Assembly: GCA_964058845.1 (NCBI GenBank)
Contig: CAXKVR010000373.1
Coordinates: 1-45,831, forward strand
Length of the DNA: 45,831 nucleotides
Direction of reading: 5' to 3'
Origin: Carex sylvatica
Lineage: Eukaryota; Streptophyta; Magnoliopsida; Poales; Cyperaceae
This document shows positions 19,871 to 32,144 of the stretch, in pieces (positions within the stretch are counted from its first letter, which is position 1; every line of letters begins with the position of its first letter). Below the pieces are notes generated by a model. The model saw only the letters and a list, made by a program, of their open reading frames with translations, did not search any database and was not told the DNA's origin. Made by a program: the position numbers and the translations under genes.

Positions 19871-21732
19871 AAATTTACTAATTCGATTCCTAAGCTCCAT
19901 CTGGCAAACAAAAAACTTGAAAATTTAACAATCCGAATTTAGAAATACTAAAAATTAGTTTAAACTAACTCTTTCGGGCCTGGTCTTATTTTTGTTGTGT
20001 CTACCTTATCGTTAACCCGGACAATATACACATATAATTTTATATATAGTCTAGACTTTTGAAAAAAAAATGCTAGTAAATAACATGACATAGGTCAATT
20101 GATAACCAAATTTTCTCCACCAATAAAAAATATTTACCTTCATTTTTTGTTTCTGTCATCCTTAGACTACTAATTAATTAATAACAAAACGTGTAATCCG
20201 ATGCAACTAGATCCATGTAGTACATAATTTTTTTTTTTCACCGCTAATAACTTAAGTTGAAATTCCAAATAATATTACTAAAATATTAAATTCAATCTAA
20301 GTGGATGCCTTTTTGTGTTTATAAATATCATATCAATTATAGTAAAAAGGATTTTCATACGTCCTCAAATATGCAATAAAATAAACACGCATGAGAATTA
20401 ATGAGTATTCATGGGCGTAATGGGTTCATAATTAATATTCAGTGATTGAAATTTGTCATTCTCATTCGATATGTATATTTCATGAGTAAACCGTATATAA
20501 CGCAGGTAAAAATTAGAGATATTGAATACGGTTATTAATTTCTTGTTATTACGTCTAATTAGATAAATACTTCTTATGTAAATTCTCGTTCACTATGTAG
20601 TAAGGAGCAGTAGAATCCTCTGATCTGAGGGCTAACTGGTAAGCTATATTATAAATAAAAATTTTTAATTCCAATTGATTTCTGACTAGTGTAGTGGTTG
20701 GTTGGCTAATTTGACACGTAACCCAAAAAACGCTGTATTTTCTGTATTATTTGATTATTAAATAATTTATTTTTTGTAAATGAAGAAAATTGAATTGGTA
20801 AACCAGCCATTGATTGCATCCACCATAAACAAAAAGTTGCTTTCAGTGCGGATCACTAAGTATATTTCTTTTACAGGGTGCAAACAATTGCGGAAATAAT
20901 TTTATTTAATCTCGTTAACAAGTATGATGCATAAATAGTTTGGGTTAATCACAGACAATATACTAATTAAAATTTAATACATAGTTTGGGTTAATCCGAT
21001 ACAATCCGATGCCATTATCTCGATGTAGTACATGATATTTTCAGAATTATATTGTTGCTAAAATATTAAATTCAATTTGAAAGTGGCGTGGAGAAGACTT
21101 AACAGTACAGTAGTCAATGCTTAGTTCACTTTTTCTTTTATTTTATCTTCTTTTTTTTTTTTTCACTTTTTCTTGGAAGTGGCATGGAAGTGGAATGGAA
21201 TACTTTAGGGGGAATGGGGTCACTATGTCTATAGGAAGGTACCTTGCGGTGTGCTGTTTGACAGGAACCACCTCCACCTGTTAACAATTTTCTTGATAAA
21301 AATTGCGTTACCACCTGTTAAGGAATTGCCCATTCTTTGAACTTTTGGTGCTCTGATATAGAGTAGATTAAAAATTGACAGGGATCATATAATCGGGCGA
21401 GCTTACAAGTGTAATAACTGAGTTGAAAGATACGAACAAAACAATGGTAGCTGTTCATTAAAGCCAAATCAATCTGTGGCATTTGTGTTGTAACCATTTT
21501 TAAGGAATTAATTCCTCATATACACCTCAATTCTACATGCTAGCTTTTCTTATTTTTCCTCCTACTCTTGAAAATTTCTTATACTTGCGACTTAACATCT
21601 GTAAATATTTTTTATTTACTCATCGGATCATTACGATAAGTTTAATTACAATTATTTTCTTATACAAATATTATTCAATCTTATATCTAAAATGAAATGA
21701 CAAATAACATGCCCTCTTATTCCTACTTTGGA
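19871..21732. other. AT-rich intergenic DNA
   Basis: No gene seen. Parts at about 20085-20130 and 20225-20480 match about 31900-32390 after gene 4 (for example 'ccgctaataacttaagttga' and 'catgagaatta'), extending the duplicated unit. The stretch 21100-21400 is unrecognised and shows no long open frame. Confidence 0.5.
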
Positions 21733-21753
21733 GGGGGGGGGGGGGGGGGGGGG
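21733..21753. repeat. 21-base poly(G) tract
   Basis: An uninterrupted G run between 'ttggag...' and 'cgtgg'. The length is uncertain in any assembly. Confidence 0.9.
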
Positions 21754-21812
21754 CGTGGATTTTGAAAATTAATTTTGATTTTAAAAATTGCGTTACCACC
21801 TTCAACTTTGTC

Positions 21813-22460
21813 TTTATTATCATTAACAAACTTTATTTTAAATGGATGTAGGCATCATCAACCAAATTGGATAGAAAAGTTGAAACATAATGATTTTTGG
21901 TGGTGTTCCATTTACTAAAGTTGTAGGCATCATCAACCAACTTTATTGTTTGTGGATTGCACGGCCATCTATCTATTATCATATTATATATTATCTTTTC
22001 AACAATTTGAGGAGCTACTTTTATTATTAGGTTTATTAGCCCTGAAAATGAATACGGTAAACTCTGTCCGAATTCGCTCTGTATAAGAATCCAAATATGG
22101 ATAAACGCAGCAAATATATTTTTTGGTTCCGAATTCGGATATTTATTTAATAGAGAAAATAAATCCAAATTCTATTAGAGATAAACATAATGGATATACG
22201 GGTCTAAAATGAAGCAGGTTGCGTAACCCAAATCCGCTTTTCTTATCAAAACTAGTGTTTTTCTTACAAAGACCTGCCTTGGACTTTAATTCCCCATTGT
22301 GGGGGCTAACAAAAGATTCTGGACCGGAGCAAGTTTTTTTTCTTTGGGCATTACTAAAAACAAATATGTTTTGATTATAATATACGTATTATATTATATA
22401 AATGGATTATTCATATTCATATAACTTAATTATTCTAAAATTATTCGCTTCATATCCGTA
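21813..22460. repeat. Segmental-duplication block A, copy 2
   Basis: Direct match to the start of the window and inverted match to 33540-34680. It contains the undisturbed site ('gaggagctacttttattatt') that in the inverted copy is split by a MULE-type MITE. The 111-codon minus-strand open frame (21833-22168) is not maintained in the other copies, so I do not call it a gene. Confidence 0.75.
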
Positions 22461-22984
22461 TTCGTAGATTACCCACTCCCTATATGTATTTGTTGAAGGT
22501 AGATTTGATTTTAAATGTTTACATCATTTTACTCTCTGTGTTCGTATTTGAATGGTGGAACAAATTTGGTATCATGCATTTAGCATTATCCACTCCACAA
22601 TATTGTTAAAAAGCGCACTTTAGCATTTCACAACCCAATACAAGTACATATATAATTAGCTGAGTAAACAATAAAAACAATTAACACCAAAAGATTTATC
22701 ACTACACTTCATGATCACATTTTCCAAGTATATTATAGTCCCTAATTTGAACTTACAAAATATTCACCTACTTCTACACCCCTTTTATTATCACAGTGGC
22801 AAATGTTTCCCTACAAAGATAACTTCATGATCAAATTATCCAAGTTCATTATAGTCCCTAATATGTTTCTGTATTGATTCAATTATTCTTACACAGCAGC
22901 CGTACGTTATATTCAAATGACTCATTAATTAAAACCCTAATTTAGATACAAACAAATCTAATTGCCAGCTCACTGTGATTAGAG
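22461..22984. other. Intergenic, partly duplicated
   Basis: 22793-22860 matches 543-612 of the window start ('aaatgtttccctacaaagat'). The rest is unrecognised AT-rich DNA. The right part may be the 3' LTR of the adjoining Copia relic, but its ends cannot be fixed. Confidence 0.45.
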
Positions 22985-25322
22985 AAATATCTCTAACCGA
23001 CTATTTTGTGTCATCCAGTATTCATGATACTGGAGTCTTCCAGTTGACCCTGCCTATCACCCCCCCCCCCCCCCTGCAAGCGTGGGGGACAGGTGTCACC
23101 ATAAGCTTGGAGTGCAGAGAGAGAAACCTTGATGCTGTCAATCCTTTTGTCAAGATGTCAGCTATTTGGTCATGAGAAGATATAAACCGAATGAGTAGAG
23201 ACTGATTGAGAACTCTTTCATGAATGAAGTGAAAGTCAATCTCCACATGTTCCGTGAGAGCATAAAAAGCGGGATTAGAGGCAAGGAATGTTGCACCGAC
23301 GTTGTCACACCATAAGGTGGGGGGAGATTGAAGTTGAACTTGGATCTCGGCTAAAAGGAATTGACGCCATACAAGCTCGGTACATGCAAGTGCAAGGCTT
23401 CTATATTCTGATTTGGTACTTGAGCGAGCAACTGTGTGTTACTTTTTTGAGCTCCAAGAGATTATATTAGATCCAAGAAATATGAAAAAGGCGGAAGTGG
23501 AGTGACGATCATCCGGGCAACCGGCCCAGTCGGCATCACAATATGCATGAATCTCAAGTGTATGACATGGTTTAAGGAAGATGCCATGAGAAGGAGAACC
23601 GGCTAAGTAATGGAGTATCCATTTGACGGAAGCCCAATGAGAGGTGGTGGGATTGTGCATAAATTGAGAGACTTCGTTTACAGCAAATGCAATATCGGAT
23701 CAGGTTATGGTTGCATATTGCAAGGCACCAACAATTGTGCGATAAAGATGAGGATCTTCAAGAGGGTCTCCATCAAACTTTGAAAGAGAGGTATTGGCCG
23801 GCATGGGGGAAGGATACGGCTTGGAATGGGCCTTGTTAGCACGGTTTAGAAGGTCTCCAATGTACTTGGTTTGAGATAGGTGAAAGCCATTTGTAGAGGA
23901 TGAGACCTCAATGTCCAAGAAATAATGAAGAAGCCCAAGTCTTTGAGAGCAAACCGAGAGTGCAAGGTGGCAATAATTTCGGCCATGAGGGTAGAATTGG
24001 AGCCGGTAACTAGTATGTCATCAACATATACAAGCACTACAAAAGTATGTCCATTAGAGGCAAGCACAAAAAGCAATGTATCATATTGAGACCCCACAAA
24101 ACCGAACTCAAGAAGTGTGGTGCTCAAGGTGTTGAACCAAGCACGGGGAGATTGCTTTTACCCGTAAATAGCCTTAGAAAGAAGACATACGTGATTAGGC
24201 TGAGTAGAATCAATGTAACCGGGTGGTTGATGCATATAGACCATCTCATTCAAGTCGTCGTGAAGAAAAGTATTATTAACATCGAGTTGTTGAATGCACC
24301 AACCAAAGGTGAGAGCCAAGGAAAGGACAACCCAAATGGTAGTGGATGTATCACCGGGCTAAAGGTTTCGAAATAGTCGACACCTTCTTCTTGAGTGAAT
24401 CCTTTGGCAACAAGTCGCGCCTTGTGTCGTTCGATTGAACCATCTGCATGCCTCTTAGTCTTAAAAATCTATTTGCATCCAACAATATTTTGGTTTGAAG
24501 GTGGCGGAACGAGGGTCCATGTGCCATTGTGAATCAATGCCTCATATTCTTTGGTCATAGCACTGCACCAGTGAAGGGATTTTGGAGCTTAATGGAATTT
24601 TTGGGTTCATCAGAAGCATAGGACAGAAGTGCTATATGATATGTGAACATTTTTTGTTTTATTGTGTTATCTCGGGTCCTTGTTACCATGTGATGAGTTG
24701 GAGGTGATGGCTGATTTGTAGGAGTCTGTGGTGTTAAAGGAGAAGGTCCAGTGGGCTGTTGTGTTAAAGAAGATGTGGAGATAGGACTGGATTGGGTTTC
24801 GGCCTGTAAGGGAGTCTGTTGGACTTGAGCCGCTGGAGAAGGGGATCGGATAGGCTGTGAAGAGGAGGTAGGAATCGGGCTGGGCCTTGGAGTTGAAGGT
24901 TGGGAAGTAGGCTGAGAGTTGGGCTACGGCCCAGTAATGTGAGAGGGGATCGGGCTGTAGGTAAGGAAAATAGCAGAGTCATAGAGTTGGTGTTTGAAGT
25001 TTTATGTTCTGTTTAGTTCGTAGCAGCAGGGAGCTGAGACTTAAAAGGAAAACTATTTTCATCAAATGTAACATGACGAGAAACAAAAATCCGATTAGTG
25101 GGTAAGTACAAACATTTATAGACTTTTTGATTAAATGAATAACCAAGAAAGACACAAGGAAAAGCTCGAGGTTGCAATTTGTGATCATTGTAGGCTCTAA
25201 TATATGAAAAGCATAGACACCCAAGAACACGTAAAAAGGTAAAGTCTGGGTTTTTGTGAAAAAGGACCATGTAGGGTGAAGTAGATTTGGTAGCGGAAGG
25301 AAGGCAGTTAATGAGATAGAAC
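22985..25322 (-). pseudogene. Broken Ty1/Copia pol relic
   Basis: Minus strand from 25322 down: integrase C-terminus (Tyr-Leu-Ile-Asn, Val-Leu-Gly-Cys-Leu-Cys-Phe, Val-Phe-Leu-Gly-Tyr-Ser), a Pro/Ser-rich spacer, then reverse transcriptase with [19 protein letters not shown] and the catalytic Tyr-Val-Asp-Asp-Ile-Leu. RNase H follows with Asp-Ala-Asp-Trp-Ala-Gly-Cys and the end motif Ala-Asp-Ile-Leu-Thr-Lys. At least four frame changes or stops interrupt it (for example a stop for a Trp in Gly-Cys-Lys-Trp near 24470). Gag, protease and most of integrase are missing. It is unrelated to the young element in gene 3. Confidence 0.9.
23060..23074. repeat. 15-base poly(C) tract
   Basis: On the minus strand this is a G run just after the RNase H end of the Copia relic. 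It probably grew from the polypurine tract of that element. Confidence 0.85.
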
Positions 25323-25575
25323 CTCCTTCTGCTTTTCTTTGTGAGAACTGGATGCCTCAGAAGCCTTTCTTGCTTCTACTTGGACACATGTAACCTCGTA
25401 CTGGTACTCGTTGAGCATATCCTCAGCATCATAAGCGACCTTCTTGAGCTCCTTAAGCTAGAACTTAACGGAGCGGTCTCTGATCTCCCTCTCCTCAGCA
25501 TCGGACAACATGGCCTTGATCCACTTCAGGGTTCACACCAGCCTCTCCAAATCCACCTCAACAGCCCGAGCACTC
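25323..25575 (-). pseudogene. CC-NBS-LRR resistance-gene relic (Rx N-terminal domain)
   Basis: On the minus strand the frame reads Glu-Val-Asp-Leu-Glu-Arg-Leu, Leu-Lys-Trp-Ile-Lys-Ala-Met-Leu, Asp-Ala-Glu-Glu-Arg-Glu-Ile, then Leu-Lys-Glu-Leu-Lys-Lys-Val-Ala-Tyr-Asp-Ala-Glu-Asp and Glu-Tyr-Gln-Tyr-Glu. This matches the Rx_N coiled-coil domain of plant CNL immune receptors, including an EDVID-like Ala-Tyr-Asp-Ala-Glu-Asp. Two in-frame stops (TGA in place of an Arg, TAG in place of a Trp) disable it. It ends at the Copia relic at about 25323, so NB-ARC and LRR are gone. The sequence to its 5' side (25640-25766, continuing at 28630) looks like its leader, split by a LINE. Confidence 0.85.
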
Positions 25576-25766
25576 CCCTTTTGTGGGTTATTAGAATTTG
25601 ACGAAGAGGAAAAAGTAGCCTACGCATAGTCTCTAATTGAGGGGAACAAATTGGTGGCTTGAGAGAGCAGAGAGGTTATCGTATTCCCTGCTATTTTGCA
25701 CGGAACAAGTGTGTGACTCTGTGTATGCTCTGTTTCTTAGATATGAGTTGTGAAAATGAGAAGTGA

Positions 25767-28617
25767 AATGCTAAGACTAATTTTTTTCACATTGTAGCTA
25801 CACATAGATTTAAGAAGAATCAAATTAATACCTTAGAGATTGATGGAGTTCTAACAAATAATATTGTAGATATTAAGGCACATGTCATAGATTACTACAA
25901 ACAACTATTAGGATCTACAGGGGTAAAATTTGGTTCTTTAGATTCTAACTTTTGGGCAATAGAAGAAAAGTTAACAACAATAGAAAAATGGGACCTAGAA
26001 AGACCTTTCACAAAAGAAGAATTGAAATCAGTAGTCTTTGCATATGAATCAAATGGGGCACCTAGTCTAGATGGGTGTACCTTTAAGTTCTATCAATTTT
26101 TTTGGGATGTAGTTAAATCTGATTTAATGCTTCTTACTCATTTTTTCTATGATAATGCATTGAACTTACATAAAATCAATAATTCTTGCATCTGTTATAC
26201 CTAAGGAAAAAAATGCCACACTAATTAAAAAATTTAGACCTATAAGTTTACTTAATTGTGGTTTTAAGATCCTATTTAAGATTTTACTATTAGATTAGAA
26301 CCTATTATAGATAGACTGATAGATCCTAGTCAAGATGCATTTATTAAAAATAGATATATTTTAGATAACATGCTCCTTAGTCAAGAAATCCTTCACTCTT
26401 GTCGTACTCTAAAATAGCCAGGGGTAGAAATAAAAATAGATTTTGAGAAAACATGTGATAAAATTCATTGGTAGTACTTGATAGAAATTTTACATAGTCA
26501 AAATTTTGGAGATAGATGGATACAATGCATCACTCAATGGTTATATCTTCTCAATCCTGTTTAAACATCAATGGGGAATTTAGTGATTACTTCTACTATA
26601 AGAGAGGGGTCCGACAAAGTGATCATTTGTCTCCATTTTTATACATCTTAGTTGTAGACACACTTAGTAAAATATTTACAAAGGGAAGACAAGCTAGTGT
26701 TATTAAAGGGCTAGGACCACACTATTTAGACAATCAATCAATTACTAACTGCCACTATGAAGATACATAATTCTCATCCTACAGACTTAGGAAGAGAATG
26801 TGGAAGTTGCATGATGGGCCATATTAGCTTTTGAATCTATATCTGGGATTAAAATGAATTACGATAAAACTGAATTATACTCTCTGCATGTAGACAATAC
26901 CCATACATTTCAGTATATTTTTATATACCAGTCAGGAGAATTTCCTATAAAATATTTAGGATTGCCTCTTCATTATAAAAAACTGCAAGTAGCTGATTGA
27001 AATTTCTTAGTAGCTAAGGTAGAAAGTAAATTACAACGGTGGAAAGGGAGTTTGTTGTCTAATGGAGGTAGATTAACATTATTAAATTCAGTTCTTACGG
27101 CTGTTCCTTTATATGCACTATCAATATATAGAATTCCCCTTACAGTAATCAAACAATTAGATGAGATTAGAAGAAGGTTTTCGTGGCAAAAAAACTCTAA
27201 AAATAAAAAAATACATTCTTATATATTGGTACACCTCAAATCTAGCTAAACAATTTGGTGGTTTGAAAATATTAGATCTAAGGCAAATGAACATATCTCT
27301 CCTACTCAAATGGTGGTGGAAATTAAAAATACCTGCATTTTCTATAAATATGTAGCACAAAACCCCCCACTGAAATCTGCATTATGGAATGCCATGTTAA
27401 AAATTAATCACATAGGCAAATTAGGTGTGTCATATGAACCAAGGGTAACTCATAAGTTAGGTTTTGGTTTGATCAATGGTATCTCAATTGCTCTTTAGCT
27501 ACTAGGTACTACACCTTATTCACTCAATGTACTAACCCAAATATACTTTTAGATGATGTGATAAACTCTCAGAGGCAAAATGTGAAATTTAGAATTGTAC
27601 TAGTAGGGGTAGATTTCCAGGAATGGCAGAGATACTACACATTATAAGCTCCACTTCATTTACATATTCACATGATCAAATTGAATGGAAAATGGAAGCT
27701 TTAGGGAAGTTTTCAACTCAATCAATCTACAAAATACATAATTTTGGAGGGTTGCAACGAACTGATTCAATGATCTAGTGGAATTTACCAGTGGCTCCAA
27801 AAATCATAGTTTTTATGTGGTTAATTTCTCATAATACCATTTTGACAAAAGACAATCTTACTATAAAAGGCTGGGTTGGAGATCCTAAATGCCAATTCTG
27901 TCTATTGAATGAATCCATTGACCATCTGTTTATTCCTAGCACAACAAGTGTTGTTTTAGTTAGGTCAAAGCCAAACAGTAATGCATACATGGTCAACTTG
28001 GGATAGTATACTCAAATTTGCATATTATCTCTGTTACTAATAGAACATGTTTTCTTATTGTACTTATTGCGGTTAGTTGGACTATCTGGAAGCATAGGAA
28101 TGAGGTTTGCTTTAATACATGTGCTATTAAAAGTACTAGAACTTTAATCTTGCTAATTAAACAATTGTGTTGTTATTGGACAAGAACTATGAAAAAGAAA
28201 ATCAAGGATGCAATCGGAGACTGGCTTCCCATCATAGAGGATGCCATTCCTCTGAATCAATACATGCCAATGGAGATGGTGCCTTTCCAACCAGCTGTAG
28301 AGACCCCTGGACAGGGAGGCAATATGAAGACATGACTTAGTGAAGATGAAGAATACTCAACAATTTTGTCAACTACTATTAGTTAGCCTCAGCTCAATAC
28401 TTTGTGGCTTAATTTTAGCGACTTTAAAATTCTTTTGGTGTCTTGCTAATAGCAAACTGTGGCTCTTGTATGTTCTCATTAGTAGTTTTTGGTGTGTACT
28501 AAGTAGATTGCCATGTGGTAATCAGAACTCCAGTTCTCTGGATGCAACAGACTAGGATGTGTATTTAACCATATTTCAAAAATGAAATGGGCATCATTTG
28601 CCTCTTTTAAAAAAAAA
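25767..28617 (+). mobile_element. 5'-truncated L1-type LINE with target-site duplication
   Basis: Plus-strand ORF2 relic: Lys-Glu-Glu-Leu with Ala-Pro-Ser-Leu-Asp-Gly (SGPDG block), Arg-Gly-Val-Arg-Gln-Ser-Asp (RGVRQGD block) near 26610, and a degenerate catalytic site near 26755 where the usual Tyr-Ala-Asp-Asp reads Tyr-Glu-Asp-Thr. Then Gly-Gly-Arg-Leu-Thr-Leu-Leu-Asn-Ser-Val-Leu, a zf-RVT region (Pro-Lys-Ile-Ile-Val-Phe-Met-Trp-Leu, Cys-Gln-Phe-Cys) at 27791-27900 and Trp-Thr-Ile-Trp-Lys-His-Arg-Asn-Glu near 28080. It ends in a short A run at 28609-28619. The direct repeats AATGAGAAGTGA occur at 25755-25766 and 28618-28629. Many stops make it inactive, and the endonuclease domain is lost. 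Confidence 0.9.
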
Positions 28618-28629
28618 AATGAGAAGTGA

Positions 28630-29779
28630 GAGGGAGGAAAGAACAAACTCAGAGTCTTCAGATCTGACGATCTTTTTTACGAATTTTAATTTGAATTGCA
28701 AGTACAATATTATATTATCAATTTGAATCTTTACCTACGCGGGTTCCCCCAAGTGGATTCTGACTTTGGAATTAACGCTTTATTCGTGTAGTATTTTAAA
28801 TAGTACTTTAAATATGAGTGAATAATATTTTAATATTAAAAGAAAAAATAATATCTTCTTGATATATAGTAAACTTTCTTTATAGAAGAGTAAAAACACG
28901 ATTTAATAAAATTCTTAAGGGCATAGTCAGGAATATTTTTTTCAAAAGTAGAAAAAAAGTTTAAATGTACGACTAGTGGCTTACAGGCTACCATAAATTA
29001 TAACCATTTCAGATGGAGGGTTGACCAGGAGCAGATAACAATCCGATTGTACATAAATTTATGACCGGTTTTCAAAATCCAGATATGAGTAGGTGCATAT
29101 ATCCCTGATTCAATGTGGCGGCTCGGCCACTAAAATGCTGAGGCTTCCATTAATTAATGCAGTCATTTATTTTTTAATATTTAAATAATGGATAAAATAT
29201 ATTATTACTTTCATTTTATTTTCGACAAACTTAATCTTTTAGAAATTACCATGAATGTGAATATAAAAATTATTTGTTATCCGCTGCAATGCTACGAAAA
29301 CGGGGAGGAATCCAGCGAGGATCAAAAGGTCTCATTTTGTGGAGATTTGTGAAAACTATTACCAAAAATTGTCTCTTCCAAAATATTCTGTAGACGTCCA
29401 GCGTGTCTAGGCCATGCAGTGTTCGTGAATATTAGTATATAATGTCTGGTGCATATATATATAGAGCAAAGCTAAGATGTGATGTGTTCATCAAGAGAGT
29501 TTGGTAAAACAATTCTAAAAGTATATCGGTCAAAGAAATGGACCTTTTTATAAGTTAATTTATAAGTTGTTTTATATATTCAATTTTTATCATTTCTTTA
29601 ACCGCTTGACCTTGTAACAAATAAATTAAAAACATTCAAAATTTTGTATGGACATGCATCACTGATGAAGTACATAGATTTCAACGGTTTGAATTCGGTG
29701 TTCCAAGTCGATCCAATATACTTTTGGAGTTATGTTCACCAAACTCGCTTGGTGAGCACATCACACCCTAACTTTGCTC
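28630..29779. other. Intergenic DNA upstream of gene 4
   Basis: The first about 80 bp continue the CNL relic's leader on the minus strand. 29100-29410 matches the region upstream of gene 2 at about 8600-8900 ('actattacc', 'gaggcttccattaat'). Nothing coding is seen. Confidence 0.5.
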
Positions 29780-29806
29780 ATATATATATATATATATATA
29801 TATATA
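29780..29806. repeat. (TA)n microsatellite
   Basis: About 13 TA units, a simple repeat. Confidence 0.95.
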
Positions 29807-29879
29807 CAAAAACGAATACAGCTAATATCATAATGTTAGAATTTCATCACCTATGTTATAACGAGTCAATTTTTATGAT

Positions 29880-30153
29880 TTTGAAGTTCAAACAGTTGAT
29901 CTGAACCGCTCAACATGATCTACATATTAAAATGTGCTTCGAGACCAAATTTGTTTGGTATTTGTTTACTATCTTTTTAGACAGGTACAAAATTATTGTT
30001 TCAGATAATTCTGAATCATCCAAAAGAATGATTTTGTGCCTATCTCAAAAAATAGTAAAAACGTTCCAAAAAATATAAAATTTGATCTCCAACCACATCT
30101 TAATATAGATATCATGTTGAGAGGTTGAGATCAATTGTTAAGACTTTGAAATT
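29880..30153. mobile_element. Foldback MITE
   Basis: Arms of about 120 bp are imperfect complements. The left arm has 'gttgatctgaaccgctcaac', 'catgatct', 'tttactatctttttagacag' and 'gtacaaaat'. The right arm has the complements 'attttgtgcctatctc' and 'atcatgttgagaggttgaga'. A related half-copy lies at about 43375-43572. Target duplication not resolved. Confidence 0.7.
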
Positions 30154-30439
30154 GCGAAAACTGATTTGTTATAAATTTAAGCTGAAATTATAACGTTATG
30201 ACATTAGTCAAACTCATAAATAAACTTTTTTTATTATAATTGCGTAAATTAATTTAGTTGCAATATGATTTTTAAATCGTGCATAGCTGCATATCCCACT
30301 AAACAATCTAAAAAATGAAAAATGCAACATAACTAACGACAAGCGTGCTGATATGCATTGACCTGGGGTCAACGGAGAAGATATCATTGTATCCATATCC
30401 TTTTCTTTTAATTAATTACAATAGTTGTCCTGGAAGGTC

Positions 30440-30447
30440 TATATATA
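30440..30447 (+). promoter_or_regulatory. TATA box of gene 4
   Basis: TATATATA lies 67-74 bp before the ATG, in the family context 'aaggtcTATATATAgaaatgaattc'. Confidence 0.75.
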
Positions 30448-30513
30448 GAAATGAATTCTTGAGAGTACCAACTGCATCATAAAACAAAGCTGGGTAAAAT
30501 AAATTTCCATAAA

Positions 30514-31007
30514 ATGTCAACAAGAAAAGCTCTCCCAGTTCTCTGCATTCTCTTCTTATTTTTCACTAGCTCTCTCATATTGCCTTGTACCAATGCTGCT
30601 CGAACCCTGGAAGAGAGCAAGGCTGGTAGTAAATAATCTCTCTCTCTCTTGCTCTCTCTTAATTAATTTCTGGTGTATTCTTTTTTAAATTAAGAAAGTA
30701 TCAGACTTTAATTGACTTATAATTCACTGAAACTTGAACCAGTATCTTTTTTGCTCCTAATTAATTAAGTGGTAAGTTGAAATTTGTTGTAATAGATAAA
30801 GTGAGAGAGATATATCTTCCGTAATTCTTTCGTTATTAGTGAAATTAATAATTGCAAATCTACTTTGTCATCTCCTCATTTTCAGATATCAACTATCCAG
30901 GGGTCACAAGACCAGGCATAATCGGCCCAGGCAGGCCTTACACTCGACCCTGCAATAAGTATTCTCAAAATTGTCGTAGTTATCCTCCTCTTGAAGCAAA
31001 GCCATAG
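30514..31007 (+). CDS. Gene 4: secreted two-cysteine peptide precursor, RALF-like
   Basis: Exons 30514-30628 and 30886-31007 encode 78 residues. The donor GTAAAT at 30629 is a little weaker than in the sister genes, the acceptor TTTTCAG ends at 30885, and the intron is phase 1. The signal peptide has a core Leu-Phe-Leu-Phe-Phe-Thr-Ser-Ser-Leu-Ile and ends Asn-Ala before Ala-Arg-Thr-Leu-Glu-Glu-Ser-Lys. The mature part reads Ile-Asn-Tyr-Pro-Gly-Val, Gly-Arg-Pro-Tyr-Thr-Arg-Pro-Cys and a second Cys at C-x6-C, then a longer Ser-Tyr-Pro-Pro tail ending Glu-Ala-Lys-Pro. It is closest to gene 2 in exon 2 and in upstream DNA. It has no defects and is the best candidate, with gene 1, for a working copy. 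Confidence 0.76.
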
Positions 31008-31479
31008 AAGAATGATGTGTTGTTACATGAAAGAGTCGGAGCAAGAAGAATGCAACAACATATATATTTATGCATACATTTATAAATAATTAGTGAGATT
31101 TATATATGTGCTTGGTTGATGTCCCCAATATGGAGGGGATTTAATATATTAATATTGTAAAGTGTGTAATTAATTAATAGAGTCATATAGGTTTGTGCCA
31201 AAAACTATTGTTCATCTAAATAAATCTGCCAAAAACTAGTGTTTATCTACATCCCTTACATGCAGTAACAAGGACTCTGCTGCAGCTAGCAGTCTCACTT
31301 GACCCTGATTTTATTATCCCTAAGTAATTATGTTTGTTGAAATAAATAATTGTGAATGATTCTCTACAACACACAAAATTGTGAAATAGTAAAAATTACT
31401 TAAAACTAATTCTCTATAATGGTCAGTTCCCATGTTTCTCAATTTATTATGTAAAAACAAATTTGAGTAAACTACAATT

Positions 31480-31810
31480 CATTCAATTATTAAATATTAA
31501 CTTCTAGGCTTTGGCAAGATCAAAATTTATTTCAATGTTTAATCCACTGTGTGCTAATTTATTAGTTATACTGAGTAATGAAATATAATTGGGAAAAAAA
31601 AAACACGGACGAATCCCTTGCCATCCTAAAGAGAGAGAGCAACAACTCGAGTCAACGAATCCAACAATCTAAAATCTAGCTGTTAATCTACAAAAGAACC
31701 ACATAAACTTGTTGTTGATATATTGACAAAAGTAAAATTTTACTGAAACTAAATTTGACCAGAGGTCAAAAGAGAAAATTAATAACAAAAGGACTTGACA
31801 TAGGTCAGTT
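31480..31810 (+). repeat. Peptide-gene downstream block, copy 6
   Basis: Follows gene 4. Landmarks are 'gctaatttattagttatactg', 'agagagagcaacaactcgag' and 'tttactgaaactaaatttgacc'. Non-coding. Confidence 0.75.
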
Positions 31811-31975
31811 GATAAAGATACAGTCAAAGTGACCACTCTGCGTTAACCTGGGCAATATACAAATTTAATTTTATATACTTACAAAAAAATGATAGTAAAA
31901 AGCATGACATAGGTCAATTGGTAAAGAGCCTGGACAAAATAGGCTCCAGCAGTTAAAACTATTTGCGTTTATTTT
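31795..31975 (+). other. tRNA-derived SINE-like relics (tandem)
   Basis: Two copies of 'tgacataggtcaRttgRtaaag' at about 31796 and 31903 contain TAGGTCAATTGG, which fits a pol III A box (TRGYNNARNGG). A weak B-box-like 'agttaaaact' follows the second and a T run comes soon after. A further copy is at about 20086. These could be decayed SINE or tRNA-like promoters. Weak evidence. Confidence 0.3.
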
Positions 31976-32144
31976 TTTTTCTTTTACTCCTAAAATACTT
32001 GTTAATACCAAAATGTTCCTAAGAATAATAGATGAAATTCCAAATATTTGCCTTTATTTTTTTATTTAATTTTGTTTTCACCGGTAATAACCCAAGTTGA
32101 AATACCAAATAATATTACTACAATATTAAATTTAATCTGGACAG

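Noticed and set aside
21833..22168. 111-codon minus-strand open frame as a protein gene
   Set aside because: It lies in segmental block A and the frame is not kept in the other two copies; no recognisable domain or promoter.
24047..24376. 109-codon plus-strand open frame
   Set aside because: It is antisense to Copia reverse transcriptase and is a shadow of it.
22985..25322. Copia relic as the donor of the young element in gene 3
   Set aside because: RNase H sequences and end motifs differ clearly; they belong to different Copia lineages.
31903..31960. A functional tRNA gene
   Set aside because: Only an A-box-like string is present; there is no cloverleaf or good B box.
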